Part shown: positions 34,701 through 45,200 of the stretch, piece by piece
Layout: each line of letters starts with the position of its first letter
Numbering within the stretch: the first letter of the stretch is position 1
Program-made: the position numbers and the translations under genes
Notes under the pieces: generated by a model
The model's database searches: none
Told to the model about the DNA's origin: nothing
The model's input: only the letters and a program-made list of their open reading frames with translations
Assembly: GCA_029298735.1 (NCBI GenBank)
Contig: JANSLP010000212.1
Span: 1-56,653 of the forward strand
Length of the DNA stretch: 56,653 nucleotides
Source of the DNA: Ophiostoma sp. CBS 140.51
Taxonomy: Eukaryota > Ascomycota > Sordariomycetes > Ophiostomatales > Ophiostomataceae
Direction of reading: 5' to 3'

Positions 34701-36477
34701 AGGGGAGAAAATAGAGGAGAGGAAGAAAAGAAGATCTGTTGGCAGCAAGCGCCAAACCAAAAGAAGGTCAATTTGTCTTGGAGTCAGAAGAGTAACAAGA
34801 AAAGATTGGAGGCAACCAAAACACTCAACGACGCCCACGTGTGGATGTCCACCACAGAAACATCGAAGCACAGACGTCTTTGTATATGCGGTGGTCCGCG
34901 GAGCTTGGTACGACGCCCTGCTAAATGCAGACGGGAAGGTGGCAGACAAGACATCAACCACCACCGCCCTTGTCGATCCGGCTAAAGTCGAGATGGGGAA
35001 ACAACAGAAAAAATTGAAGAAAAGAAGGCGAAAATTGTCAATGAAGGGATGAAGTGAGAGTGGAGAGAAGGGAAAATGGAAGACGAAAAAGGAACACGAC
35101 TTGATCAAAAGGGGGGCATCAACACCAACGAACAGCTCGCGATACTGTTACACTCGGGGCGTGTGCGGGCACGAGACGACAATATACCTCCGGTTCGTCG
35201 AGAGCTCTGCATGCCTTACAGAGTCTCGTTGAAGATGAGACGGTGCACACTCAATCAAACAAGAAAGAATTGAGGATTCTGAGAGACAAAAAGTAGGCGA
35301 AAGGGCCTTTTCTCTCACATGCTCTTTTGTTTTCCCTGGATTTTCTGCTGGGTTTCCCTTTCACCAGCCAAGAAAGATCGCCTCCTTTTCTGTCGGTTTG
35401 TGGACGTCCGGAGGCGACGTCCAGCCGTGCCGCTTCCCTGCCCCTACTCACCCACACATCCTCGACCATCCTTCCCCATTAAAACCCCATCTATCCCCTC
35501 TCTCCTCTCCTCCGCCCGCCGTCTCTGGAGAAAGAGCGGGCCGAATGGCCTGCACGACGGCCAATATGGAAGCAATGGATGCAAATTGCGGCTGGTGGCG
35601 CGACAGACAGAAAGGGTCAAATAGGTCAAACGGGTCAACATCGAGCAATGAGAGGCTGCAAAAGATACAACAGATACAAGGGATGCAAAGAGCCTGCCAT
35701 GTGAGCCGCTATTTCGTCCCGGTTTACGTCTTGGCAAGTGCCTTCTGCCTTTTCTTCCTCCCCTGTCTCTTTCAGTCTCCCACGCCCTTATCACTCTCTG
35801 CTTTTACTGTTTTTTCTGTTCTTTTTGATGATGACCGGCCGCTCCTATTCGTTGCTCGGCCATACCCACCTGGTTGGGTCTGCTGCAGCCGACGAGCAGT
35901 TCCTCACTACGACTCAGTATGGACAAACGGTCGACCGTGAGCATCTTGGCACTCTCTTACAACTCGGCGAGTCTCCTCTTCGCCTAACCCAAATGAAGAA
36001 AAGAAGGAAAGAAACATAAACGAGAGAAAGAAGGGGGTGTGCTTCTGTTCTTCCAGACACTCTATTACTTTAAAATTATACAAGTTGTATGCACACTCTG
36101 CCTATATATGAATACAGGGTACCATATATACGACGAGAGGCGAGAACTGCACGGTGTGCCTAGACCTGGACTGTTACCTTTTTTTCTGTTCTTGATATAT
36201 TTTATTTAATTCTTCTCTTCCATTGCCCGGGTCCCGTTAATAGAGCTTTTAACTTGTGGTTCCCCATTCCCTTTTCTACCCTTCTCTCTTCCCCTTATTT
36301 TTCTTCTCTCCTTCTTTTAATTCTTGATTTCTTCTTCTCTCCTCAGCCAGAACTCCACGAGTCACAGCCCATCGTGCAGTTTAGAGTGACAGCAACTCAC
36401 TCACACCGACGTCTCGACATCTCGACATATTCAAACCGGCAGCCCGGCGTATATCCCGAGTCAAAAATATCGCAGCC
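31751..36477. other. Second gene-poor stretch, 4.7 kb
   Basis: I find no supportable gene. Several open frames of 100-210 codons overlap on both strands (for example 34470-35108 minus and 35398-35940 plus) and match no family I know. Purine-rich runs near 33600-35100 change to pyrimidine-rich runs at 36250-36350. The last 200 bp are the C/T-rich leader of the sugar transporter, with a TCTCCTCAG that could be the 3' splice site of a leader intron. Confidence 0.6.
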
Positions 36478-38159
36478 ATGGTTGGTGCCGCCAGCCACGA
36501 CAATGACCTCCATCGTATGGCGATGGAGGACCCGGTCCCATGGTACCGGAAGCCGAACCTGCGGAGCTTGTATCTCCTGCTCTTCCCCTGTGTCATCGGT
36601 ATCGAGATGACGTCCGGATTCGACTCGCAGATCATCAACGCCGTGCAGATTGTGCCCGCATGGGGCGACTGTAAGTTTATGCAGAAGGACGGAAAGAGAC
36701 AAGAAGAAGAAGAGAGGATCAAGGGTGTCACTAACAACGACCAGACTTCAACCATCCCATGGGCGGCTACCAGGGCATCATGGCCTCGTCTCTTTCTCTC
36801 GGTGCCTGTGTCGGTCTTCCGTTTATTCCCTACGTCAACGATGGCTTTGGACGTCGTTGGTGCATCATGTTCGGCTCTGTCCTGATGATTATCGGCTCGC
36901 TCATCCAAGCTTTCTCCATTAACGGTGTCATGTACATTATGTCCCGGTGTATTATCGGTTTCGGTCTTCCCTTTGCCATTGTCGCCGGTTCCTGTCTCAT
37001 CGGCGAGCTGGGCTACCCCAAGGAGCGGCCCATCTTGACTGCGCTGTTCAACGCCTGCTACTTTATCGGTGCCATCATTGCAGCCGGTATCACGTTTGGA
37101 ACCCAGCAGATCACGTCCAACTGGTCGTGGCGTATTCCCTCGTTGCTGCAGATGGCCCCCTCGGTGCTTCAGGTTGCGTTTGTGATGTTTTTGCCGGAGA
37201 GCCCCCGTTGGCTCATCAGCCGTGACAAGCACGAGGAGGCCTTGGCGGTGCTCGTCAAGTACCACGGCGAGGGCAACCCCAACTCGGAGTTTGTGCTTGC
37301 CGAAATGGCCGAGATCAAGACGACGCTCTCCATCGAGCTTGAGCATGCCAAGATGTCCTGGCTGGATATGGTGCGCACGCGCGGTGCTCTTCGCCGTGTG
37401 GTGATCGGTGGTCTTTTGGGCCTCTTCACGCAGCTCTCGGGCAACGTCGTCATCTCATACTATCTCGGTGACGTTCTGACGCTGCTGGGCTTCAAGGACC
37501 CCAATTTCAAGGCCAAGTACAACCTGGGCAACCAGTGCTGGAGTCTGATCTGCGGTGTCAGCGCTGCCCTCGTCATCATGCGCTTCCGCCGCCGCACCAT
37601 GTATCTGACGGGCATCCTATCCATCCTGGCCGTGTACATTGGCTGGACGGTGTGCTCGGCCATTGTCTCCGAACACAAGGGCAAGCCTGCTACTACATCG
37701 TCCAAGATCGCGTCCAACTTGTCTCTCTTCTGGATCTACGCCTACAGCCCGGCCTACAACACGTGCTTCAACGCGCTGACCTACACCTACCTGGTCGAGA
37801 TCTTCCCCTATGCGCAGCGTGCCCGTGGTATTGCCATATTCCAGTTCTTTGGCAAGGCTGCCCAGTTCTTTGGCACCAACGTCAACCCCATTGGCTTGGA
37901 TAAGATTGGCTGGAAGTTCCTGCTGGTCTACACTTGCTGGATCGTCGTCGAGGCCGGCCTCATCTATTGGCTGTGGCCCGAGACCTCTGGCCGCACTCTC
38001 GAGGACTTGGCCTTCCTCTTTGAGGACGAGCAGCAAGCCGAGCAGCAGCGCAAGGCCGAGCTGGCACAGAAGCAGCTGTCCGGCGGCCAGCCTCTGGAAT
38101 ACTCCACGGCGCACAGCGACGAAAAGGCACACGGCCAGACCCAGGTCGAGCACGTGTAA
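36478..38159 (+). CDS. MFS sugar transporter (hexose/disaccharide permease type)
   Basis: Two exons (36478-36670, 36745-38159) with a 74-nt intron (GTAAGT, CTAAC, CAG) encode 535 residues. The start is the ATG preceded by CAGCC, and the N-terminus is short and hydrophilic. About twelve membrane helices are visible. Sugar-porter signatures: FDSQ at 48-51 in helix 1, GFGRR at 98-102 between helices 2 and 3, PESPRW from P215 before the central loop, and PET from P476 after helix 12. The PKERPILTALFNACYFIGA helix and the LGNQCWSL region resemble the fungal lactose/cellobiose permease-like branch more than yeast hexose carriers, but the substrate is not determinable. The C-terminal tail is Gln/Glu-rich and cytosolic. 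It should act at the plasma membrane as a proton-coupled importer. Confidence 0.92.
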
Positions 38160-40182
38160 CCGTTGCCATGTGCGTAAGGAACATCAACCGTGCTCACATA
38201 TTTTTAAGAGCACACCAAAGGTTACCTTTCCTCGCCTTTTTTATCTGCCGCTTGTTGCGTGACCTTTTTAGGTGTAAGCAACACAGATGTCTTCCACAGG
38301 CAGGCAGGAAAGGTTGCCCAAGTTCAAATTCACGAGGAGAGAGAGGGAGAAAAAATGAAAGAAAAATACTGATGTCAGGAGACCAGGACATGAGAAACGA
38401 TGAGAGTGAGAAAAATGAGGAGAGAAAATCAATACAACTCAGTATTCACATCATCTTCTTCATCACATTTCCTGTTCGTTTATGTGCATTTCGCTGGTCA
38501 TAGTATGACGGCTTATTCCGCGATTACTCTTTACCCCTTCCCTAATAACACTAGTTTTGTATTTTTCCTACCTAATCCTTTTTAACCCAAATATCCCATC
38601 TCAAAAGTGAAAAACCCATACACAGTAATGGCCGCTGTTGACAAAGGAGCTTGTCAGTGTAAGTGCCATCAGAGCCATCAGTACCATTTGTCTTTATCCG
38701 TATGTGTACATGTGAGAAATATGCACTTATCAGCTAGTCAGAGTCCCCGCTTCTGGCACACGACTTCACTTTTCATCCGGACAATGACGTCGACAATGGA
38801 CCACTCACCCAGCCTTGTTCGTCTCAAAAAACTCCTGATTTTGTCCCTTGTCATATCCTCGCTTAATCTGAGTGAAATGCAACGGTAAACAAGTGACTTG
38901 GCCACAAGTAAAACGCAAAAAACGGCAAAGAAAATGAGAGAGAATCCTCAGCCTCGTTTCTTGTTCTGTCAAAAATGCACTTAACACTCATAGTAGCCCC
39001 AGATATGCACGTATCCGCGTCACGTCATTGGCCTACCAGAGGCCTATCATAGGCCAACAAGCGTCGAAGCTTCTCGCACCTACCATGGGCAGACCCACTA
39101 AATGTGCAGACCCCGCCGCCAATTGTCCTCTTTCCGCGCCCCGTCGTGGGTGCTTGGCCTCCCTCGCTCCCCGCCATTGCCCACTCTGGCCGCCCACTGG
39201 CACGCTATTTGCTGTATCTACAGCGGTGATGAGTTGAGCACCACCGCCCCATCACTCCTTCCCTCCTGTTTCTTTTGCTCTTTTGCTTCTTTCTCCTCCA
39301 GTCTTTGACCTCCTTCCGTCTCTTCCTGCATTCTTTATTCCTGCCTCTTTTTGTCTGGAAGCTTTCTACTTCTTTCCTCTCGAGAGTTGCATCCTGTCTA
39401 TTCCTATTTCTTCCCTCTTGCTTCCTCTTGCATCCCCTAAAAACTCAAATCGCAGCTTCACAGCCTCACGACATCATCATTCAACTCTCTCCCCCGCTTT
39501 GGCAGCCTACCCACCAGAGCTCCCTCCCCAGCGATCTTCGAGGTGCTTCTAGTAGTTTTCGCAGGTCCTCGGCGGAGTCGCACCACTTTTGTATACAATA
39601 GCAGAGCGGCCCGTCATTTTCGACTGTTTAGCTTCCGCTCTTTTTCTTTTTCTCTTCTTCTCTTTTCCTTCGTTTATTCTTTTCGTTCTCGTTCTTCCTT
39701 CTTTTGTTGCTCCAATAGCATCACAACCAATCCACGACTTCGACCTCGAGCCAATCCGCTCGAACCACACCCCGCCGAGCACTGCGACTCGACCCTCCCT
39801 CTTTCCGAAGTACTCTACTTTTTCCTACAAAGAGGTCTCCAGAAGGGATCTTGTCGTGAAAGACAGGACAGGACTGCAGCCAATTGCGATTTGCTGCTTC
39901 CCTTCCCCTCCTCCTCCTCCTCTTCGTTACTTTTTCCGGTTTTGCCACAGCACCGGGCAAACCGCACTGGAACAACAAAAGAGTGACAAAACAAAACGTG
40001 AAAACGTGACGTATCGCCAGCCATTCAGCACGCGGTCGCATTTTCGCCCTTTTGCACTTTTGCCCTTTTGCACTTCTCCCTCGTCACCGCCTTATAACCC
40101 GGCTGACGTCTGACTCTACCTCTCTCTCTCTCTCTTCCTTTCACTTCTTCAACTCTAAAACAACACACCCCGTTTCGCCAAA
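38160..40182. other. Intergenic: sugar-transporter 3' region and SIS1 promoter/leader
   Basis: No gene is seen. The first 800 bp are mixed 3' sequence. A compact motif cluster at 39021-39075 is given separately. From about 39240 to the SIS1 ATG the sequence is strongly C/T-rich, as expected for a long leader. CRE-like TGACGTA and TGACGTC occur near 40007 and 40103. Confidence 0.6.
39021..39075. promoter_or_regulatory. CRE-like, CCAAT and heat-shock-like cluster upstream of SIS1
   Basis: CACGTCA (CRE-like on the minus strand) at 39021-39027 overlaps an inverted CCAAT (ATTGG) at 39027. An exact inverted repeat TTGGCCTA / TAGGCCAA occupies 39028-39035 and 39050-39057. CGAAGCTTCT at 39065-39074 fits two inverted nGAAn units, the core of a heat-shock element. 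The cluster is 1.1 kb before the start codon but just upstream of the C/T-rich leader. Heat-shock control is expected for a cytosolic Hsp40; binding here is inferred. Confidence 0.4.
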
Positions 40183-41337
40183 ATGGTCAAGGAAACGAAA
40201 CTCTACGACCAGCTGGCCATCAAGCCAGATGCGTCACAAGATGAAATCAAGAAAGCCTACCGCAAAATGGCCTTGAAATGGCACCCCGACAAGAACAAGG
40301 ACAACGCCGCAGCCTCTGAGAAATTCAAGGAGTGTTCCCAAGCCTACGAGATCCTGTCTGACCCAGAAAAACGCAAAACCTACGACACCTACGGCCTCGA
40401 GTTCATCCTCCGCGGCGGCGTGCCATACGAAGGCGACGCTGACGGCGGCGCCGGCGGCTTTGGCGGTGCCGGTATGGGTGGTATGCCGGGCGGCTTCTCC
40501 GGCATGAACTTTGGTGGCATGCCTGGCGGCGGCGGCAGCACGCGCACATTCAACTTCTCTACAGGCGGCGGACCAGGCGGCGCCAACGGATTCAAGTTCA
40601 ACGCTCCCAATGCCACCTTTGCTGATTTCCTGCGCACCACGGGCGCTGAGGGTCTTGAGGACCTGCTGGGCGGTGGTCTCGGCGGAGGCGGCTTTAGCGG
40701 CGGCGGCATGCCGCGGTCGGCACGGTCCGGCGGTGGTGCCTCCTTTGGCGGTGTCGGCGGCGGCGACGATCCGTTTGGCCGCAGCGCACGGCACCACACG
40801 CCCGAAGTCACCACGGTCGAGCGCCCGCTGCCGGTGACGCTGGAAGAAATGTTCAACGGCACAACCAAGCGCATGAAGATTAAGCGCAAGATGTACGACG
40901 AGAGCGGCAAGCGCACAACGACGGATACGGTCCTCGAAGTGCCCATCAAGGCCGGTCTCAAGAAGGGCAGCAAAATCCGCTTCAAGGGTGTTGGCGACCA
41001 GGAAGAGGGCGGCCAGCAAGATCTTGTGTTCATTGTCGAAGAAAAGAAGCACCCCATGTTTACGCGCGATGGCGACGATGTCGTGGCCAATGTCGACTTG
41101 GACCTCAAGGAAGCGCTGACGGGCTGGAAGCGGACCGTCTCGACCATTGACGGCAAGCAAATCAACCTGGACAAGTCCGGGCCCACACAGCCCGGCTCCA
41201 GCGACGCGTACCCGTCCCTGGGCATGCCGATATCGAAGCTGCCCGGTCAGCGCGGCAAGTTTATTGTCAAGTACAATGTCAAGTTCCCGACGACCCTGAC
41301 GCCCACCCAGAAGCAAAAGTTACGAGAGATCCTGTAA
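40183..41337 (+). CDS. SIS1: Type II (class B) Hsp40 co-chaperone, Sis1-like DnaJ protein
   Basis: A single exon encodes 384 residues. The J-domain covers about 5-70, with the HPD motif at H34-P35-D36 that stimulates Hsp70 ATPase activity. A Gly-rich linker with repeated GGMPGG-like units follows (about 80-200). There is no Cys-rich zinc-finger domain, which separates it from Ydj1-type proteins. The C-terminal substrate-binding domains begin near VERPLPVTLEEMFNGTTKRM and include the EKKHPMFTRDGDD block; the dimerisation end is intact. The length is close to yeast Sis1 (352 residues), slightly longer through the Gly-rich region. Role by family: delivers nascent and misfolded proteins to cytosolic and nuclear Ssa-type Hsp70, supports translation initiation and disaggregation. 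The start has a favourable AAAATGG context. It is convergent with ADE6. Confidence 0.95.
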   Translation: MVKETKLYDQLAIKPDASQDEIKKAYRKMALKWHPDKNKDNAAASEKFKECSQAYEILSDPEKRKTYDTYGLEFILRGGVPYEGDADGGAGGFGGAGMGGMPGGFSGMNFGGMPGGGGSTRTFNFSTGGGPGGANGFKFNAPNATFADFLRTTGAEGLEDLLGGGLGGGGFSGGGMPRSARSGGGASFGGVGGGDDPFGRSARHHTPEVTTVERPLPVTLEEMFNGTTKRMKIKRKMYDESGKRTTTDTVLEVPIKAGLKKGSKIRFKGVGDQEEGGQQDLVFIVEEKKHPMFTRDGDDVVANVDLDLKEALTGWKRTVSTIDGKQINLDKSGPTQPGSSDAYPSLGMPISKLPGQRGKFIVKYNVKFPTTLTPTQKQKLREIL

Positions 41338-41853
41338 GGGTCTTGTGCTTTCTTTTGTTTTTATTCTTTCAAGGCTTGCCCAACCTCCTTATTTCTGTTC
41401 AGATCCATTTTACTCGGGAGGTAATGTTGCACATACACAAGGGCAGGTGTCAGAGATGATGAAAGAGTTGGCAGCACACTGAAGCCGATGAGTGTGTTGA
41501 TTTATGATGTTTACGATGGGGCAGGAGCGTGGATGAATTCTTGTGTTGAAAGAATAGGAGTTGTCATTTGTTTTTCTTTGTTTTTTTGTTTTTCATTTCT
41601 CATTTCATTGGCTGTATGCATGGCAAAGATTCGTTTTTATTACATCGGAAGACAGGCGTTATTTTGGGACCGTTCTTTACAACGAAGGAACATTTGCTAT
41701 TTTATTATTCGGACTTGGGGTTTTGAGGATCTTGAGGTTTTGTTTTCTGTCTGTTTTCATTTCATTTTCCTTCTTTTTTTTCTTCGCTTTTCTTGGAGCT
41801 GCTTATGCAAGAGCCCCCTTCTATTTGATCAGTTTACTTTGATGTTTCGTCAC

Positions 41854-41859
41854 AATAAA
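41854..41859 (+). terminator. Candidate SIS1 poly(A) signal AATAAA
   Basis: An exact AATAAA about 520 nt after the stop. Fungal poly(A) signals are loose, so this is only a candidate. Confidence 0.3.
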
Positions 41860-41953
41860 AGAGACATGAAATATTTAAACAAACAAATTAAGTATAAGCT
41901 TGTTGACGTGTGAAGTGTGTTGAAAGTATTTTGTAGATTTATGTTCACCTTGT

Positions 41954-41959
41954 TTTATT
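41954..41959 (-). terminator. Candidate ADE6 poly(A) signal AATAAA
   Basis: TTTATT on the plus strand reads AATAAA on the minus strand, about 290 nt past the ADE6 stop. Confidence 0.3.
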
Positions 41960-42247
41960 CTAATATAAAAAAACCAAATGTCAAATAATGTTGTCAAATT
42001 AATATTAGCAAAAAAAAGTTGAGCAAGTTATGATGTGAAAAAGTATGTAAATATATATTTTAAGCCGAATAACAGATGATAGAAAATAAAATCCAAAAAT
42101 AATAATAAAAAGAATAGACAATTCTAGCCCAGCCAAATAAACACCGTAGATCAAAATCAATGCAAATGTCAACTGTCCTCTTGTCGTCCTCCGTCTCGCC
42201 TCCGTCTCGTCTCCGACTACTTCGTTGTCTTCGGCTTCGTCGTCCGT

Positions 42248-45200
42248 CTAACCAACCCACTTGCGCGCACTCCGGAACATGCGCACCCACGGACCGAAAT
42301 CGCCCCACTCCTCGACCGACCCGGCCGGCAGGTAGCTCCCGACACCGGCGACAATGGTGCGTTCCGGGTGGGGCATCATCGCCAGGACGCGGCCGTCCAA
42401 GCTCCTTACACCGGCGACGCCACCAGGCGAGCCGTTGGGGTTGAATGGGTACGTCTCGGTCACATTCAAACGGTTGTCGACGTAGCGGATGGGTGCTAGG
42501 CCGCCTTTGATGATGGCCTCTTGAGCGGACGGCGAGGTGAACTGAGCACGACCCTCGCCGTGGGAGACGACCACCGGCAGGGACGAACCGGCCATGCCGT
42601 GCAAGAAGACCGACGGCAGGACACCATCTGTCCGCGACTCGTCCTCGGCAATGGTGACCATGCTGACACGGGCCTCGAACTGTTCGCTGGCGTTGGCCTC
42701 GAACGTGGGCCAGTGCTCCGTTCCGGGAATCAGTTCTTGCAGGCGCGACAGCATCTGGCAGCCGTTGCAGACACCCAAGGTGAACGTGTCGGGCCGCTTA
42801 AAGAACTGCTCAAACTCGCGGCGGGCGTTCTCCTTGTGCATCAGCACGGAGGCGGCCCAGCCCATACCGGCAGCGGGGACGTCACCGTACGAGAAACCGC
42901 CGCAGGCGGCGAGGCCGACAAAGTCTGACAGGGAACGGCCCTCCAAAATGTCCGTCATGTGGACGTCGACGGCGTCGAAACCGGCCGCGCGGAACGCAAA
43001 AGCCATCTCGGCGTAACCGTTGACGCCCTGTTCGCGCAGGATGGCGACGCGGGGTGTCTTGCCGAGCAGACGGGAGATGGGCGCCGTGAGGGGCGACAGG
43101 GTGTCGGAGGGCTTGTAGGTCAGGCGGTAGGTGATACCCGGGTCGGCGTCGTCGGCGATGGTAGCAAACTCGGCGTCGGCACAGGCCTGGTTGTCGCGCA
43201 GACGCTGCATGGCGTGGGAGGTCTTGGACCACCACTGCTGGAGCTCGCTGCGGTCGAGCTGGACAAGCGTATCGTTGCCGTAGCGGACAGTGAGCGACTG
43301 GCGGCTGCGGGCCTTGACGACACCAAACTTGCGGATGAGACCGGGGGGCGGGCCGCAGGTCGAGAAGCCGGACTTGAAGAGCATCTCGTCGCCCTTGCGA
43401 ATCTGGAAGACGGCGCCGAGTTCTTCGTTGAAGAGGGCCGGCAGGACATCCTCGAGCTTGCCCGACTTGGCAATGTCGTCGAGCATGACGTCGACGCCAC
43501 AGCGGCCGGCAAACATCATTTCCACGAGCGTGGTCAACAGGCCACCATCGGAGCGGTCGTGGTAAGCCAAAACAACGCCGCTCTCGTGCAGCTGGCGCAG
43601 GGCGTCAAAGTAGTCGGCGATAATGTTGTCGTTCTTGCTCAAGTCATCGCGCAGGTCGGGGGCCTCGTGGCCGACACGACCCAGCGACTGGGCAAGAGCC
43701 GAGCCGCCCAGGGCCTGGTGGCCGCGGGCGAGGTCGACGTACATGAGGACGGTCTCGCCGACCTCTTCGGGACGGCGCAGCTGCGGGGTCCAGGTCTTGG
43801 TGATGTCGCCAACGACAGAAAAGGCCGAGATCACGACCGAGACGGGGGCAGTGACAGTCTTGAGCTCGTCGCTGCTGTCGGTCCAGGAGGTCTTCATGGA
43901 GGTCGAGTCCTTTCCGACAGGGATCTCGAGACCCAGGCGCGGGCACAGCTCCTCGCCAATGGCATGGACGGCCTCGTAGAGAGCAGCGCCCTCACCGGGG
44001 TGGTTGACGGCGGCCATCCAGTTGGCGGACAGCTTGACGCGCTTGAGGCCGTCGAGCAGGTCGGCGGCGCCCAGGTTCATCAGCGACTCAATGACGGCCA
44101 TGCGGGCCGAGGCAGCCGGGTTAATGAGAGCCAGCGTCGGCTTCTCGCCCATGGCCATGGCCTCACCTGTGCGGACCTTGCCGTCCGTGTTGAAACCACC
44201 AGCCGTTACAGCCACATCGGCGACGGGTGTCTGCCAGGGACCGACCATCTGGTCGCGCGCAACAAGACCACCGACGGTACGGTCACCAATGGTAATGAGG
44301 AAAGACTTGGAGCCGACAGAAGGGACCAGCAGAACCTGGCGGATGGTCTCGGCGAGCAGAGCACGGTCGTCACTAAGGCCCTCGCCGTAGCTCTCGCGGA
44401 TGCTGGCAACAGGGTCAAAGAAGGCCAGGTTGGGCTTGCGGGAGTCGACGACACGGTCGAGGCGGCGGTTCTTGGGGAAGAGCGTGGTCATGGGCAAATC
44501 AATAGGGTTGGGCGAGGCATTGTCGTCGCGGTCCGTGACAATCAGCTTGCTCTGGCCGTTGGCGTCCTTGGCCACGACGGTGCCGACATTCGAGAAGCCA
44601 CAGCGCTCGCGGCTGCAGATGCTCATGAAGCGGTTGTAGCCCTCGGGGTTGACTAGCAGCACGTAACGCTCCTGGGCCTCGTTGCACCAAATCTGGAGCG
44701 GGCTCATGCTGTTGTCGGCGCTCTCAACCTGGCGCAGCTCAAACTTGCCGCCGAAGCCGGCGTCATTGACAAGCTCGGGTAGGGCGTTGGACAAACCACC
44801 GGCACCAACGTCGTGGATCATGGCAATGGGGTTCTCCTCGCCCAGGGCCACACAGGTGTTGATGACCATCTGTGCGCGGCGCTCAATCTCGGGGTTGCCG
44901 CGCTGCACACTATCGAAATCGAGAGCCGCCGACGCCGCGCTGCCTGCATTGGCATTGCTCGACGCAGCACCACCGCCTAGACCAATTAGCATGGCCGGGC
45001 CGCCAAGAACAATGACGTGTGCGCCGTTCTGGACATCGCGCGGGTTCTTGAGCGCGTGGCCAGGACGGACTGTGCCCAGACCGCCAGCGATAAGAATAGG
45101 CTTGTGGAAACCGCGGTAGGCGTTCTTCTTCGCAGTCTCCTCCTCGCCGTCGTTGGCCAGCAGCGTGCGGAAGACACCGGCCAAGCAGGGGCGGCCAAAC

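Larger units (their letters stand above)
41338..42247. other. Convergent SIS1/ADE6 intergenic region with AT-rich island
   Basis: Both genes end here. The T-rich first half becomes a strongly AT-rich island at about 41855-42125 with many A and T runs. There is no gene. Poly(A) signal candidates for both strands lie only about 100 bp apart. Confidence 0.7.

Noticed and set aside
40234..41316. Minus-strand open frame of 360 codons opposite SIS1
   Set aside because: It is the antisense shadow of the Hsp40 gene with Ala/Val-rich content and no recognisable motif.
42959..44656. Plus-strand open frame of 565 codons opposite ADE6
   Set aside because: It lies wholly antisense to a textbook FGAM synthase; long antisense frames are common opposite GC-rich-third-position genes. 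The sequence is Gly/Val/Ala/Asp-rich without any domain.
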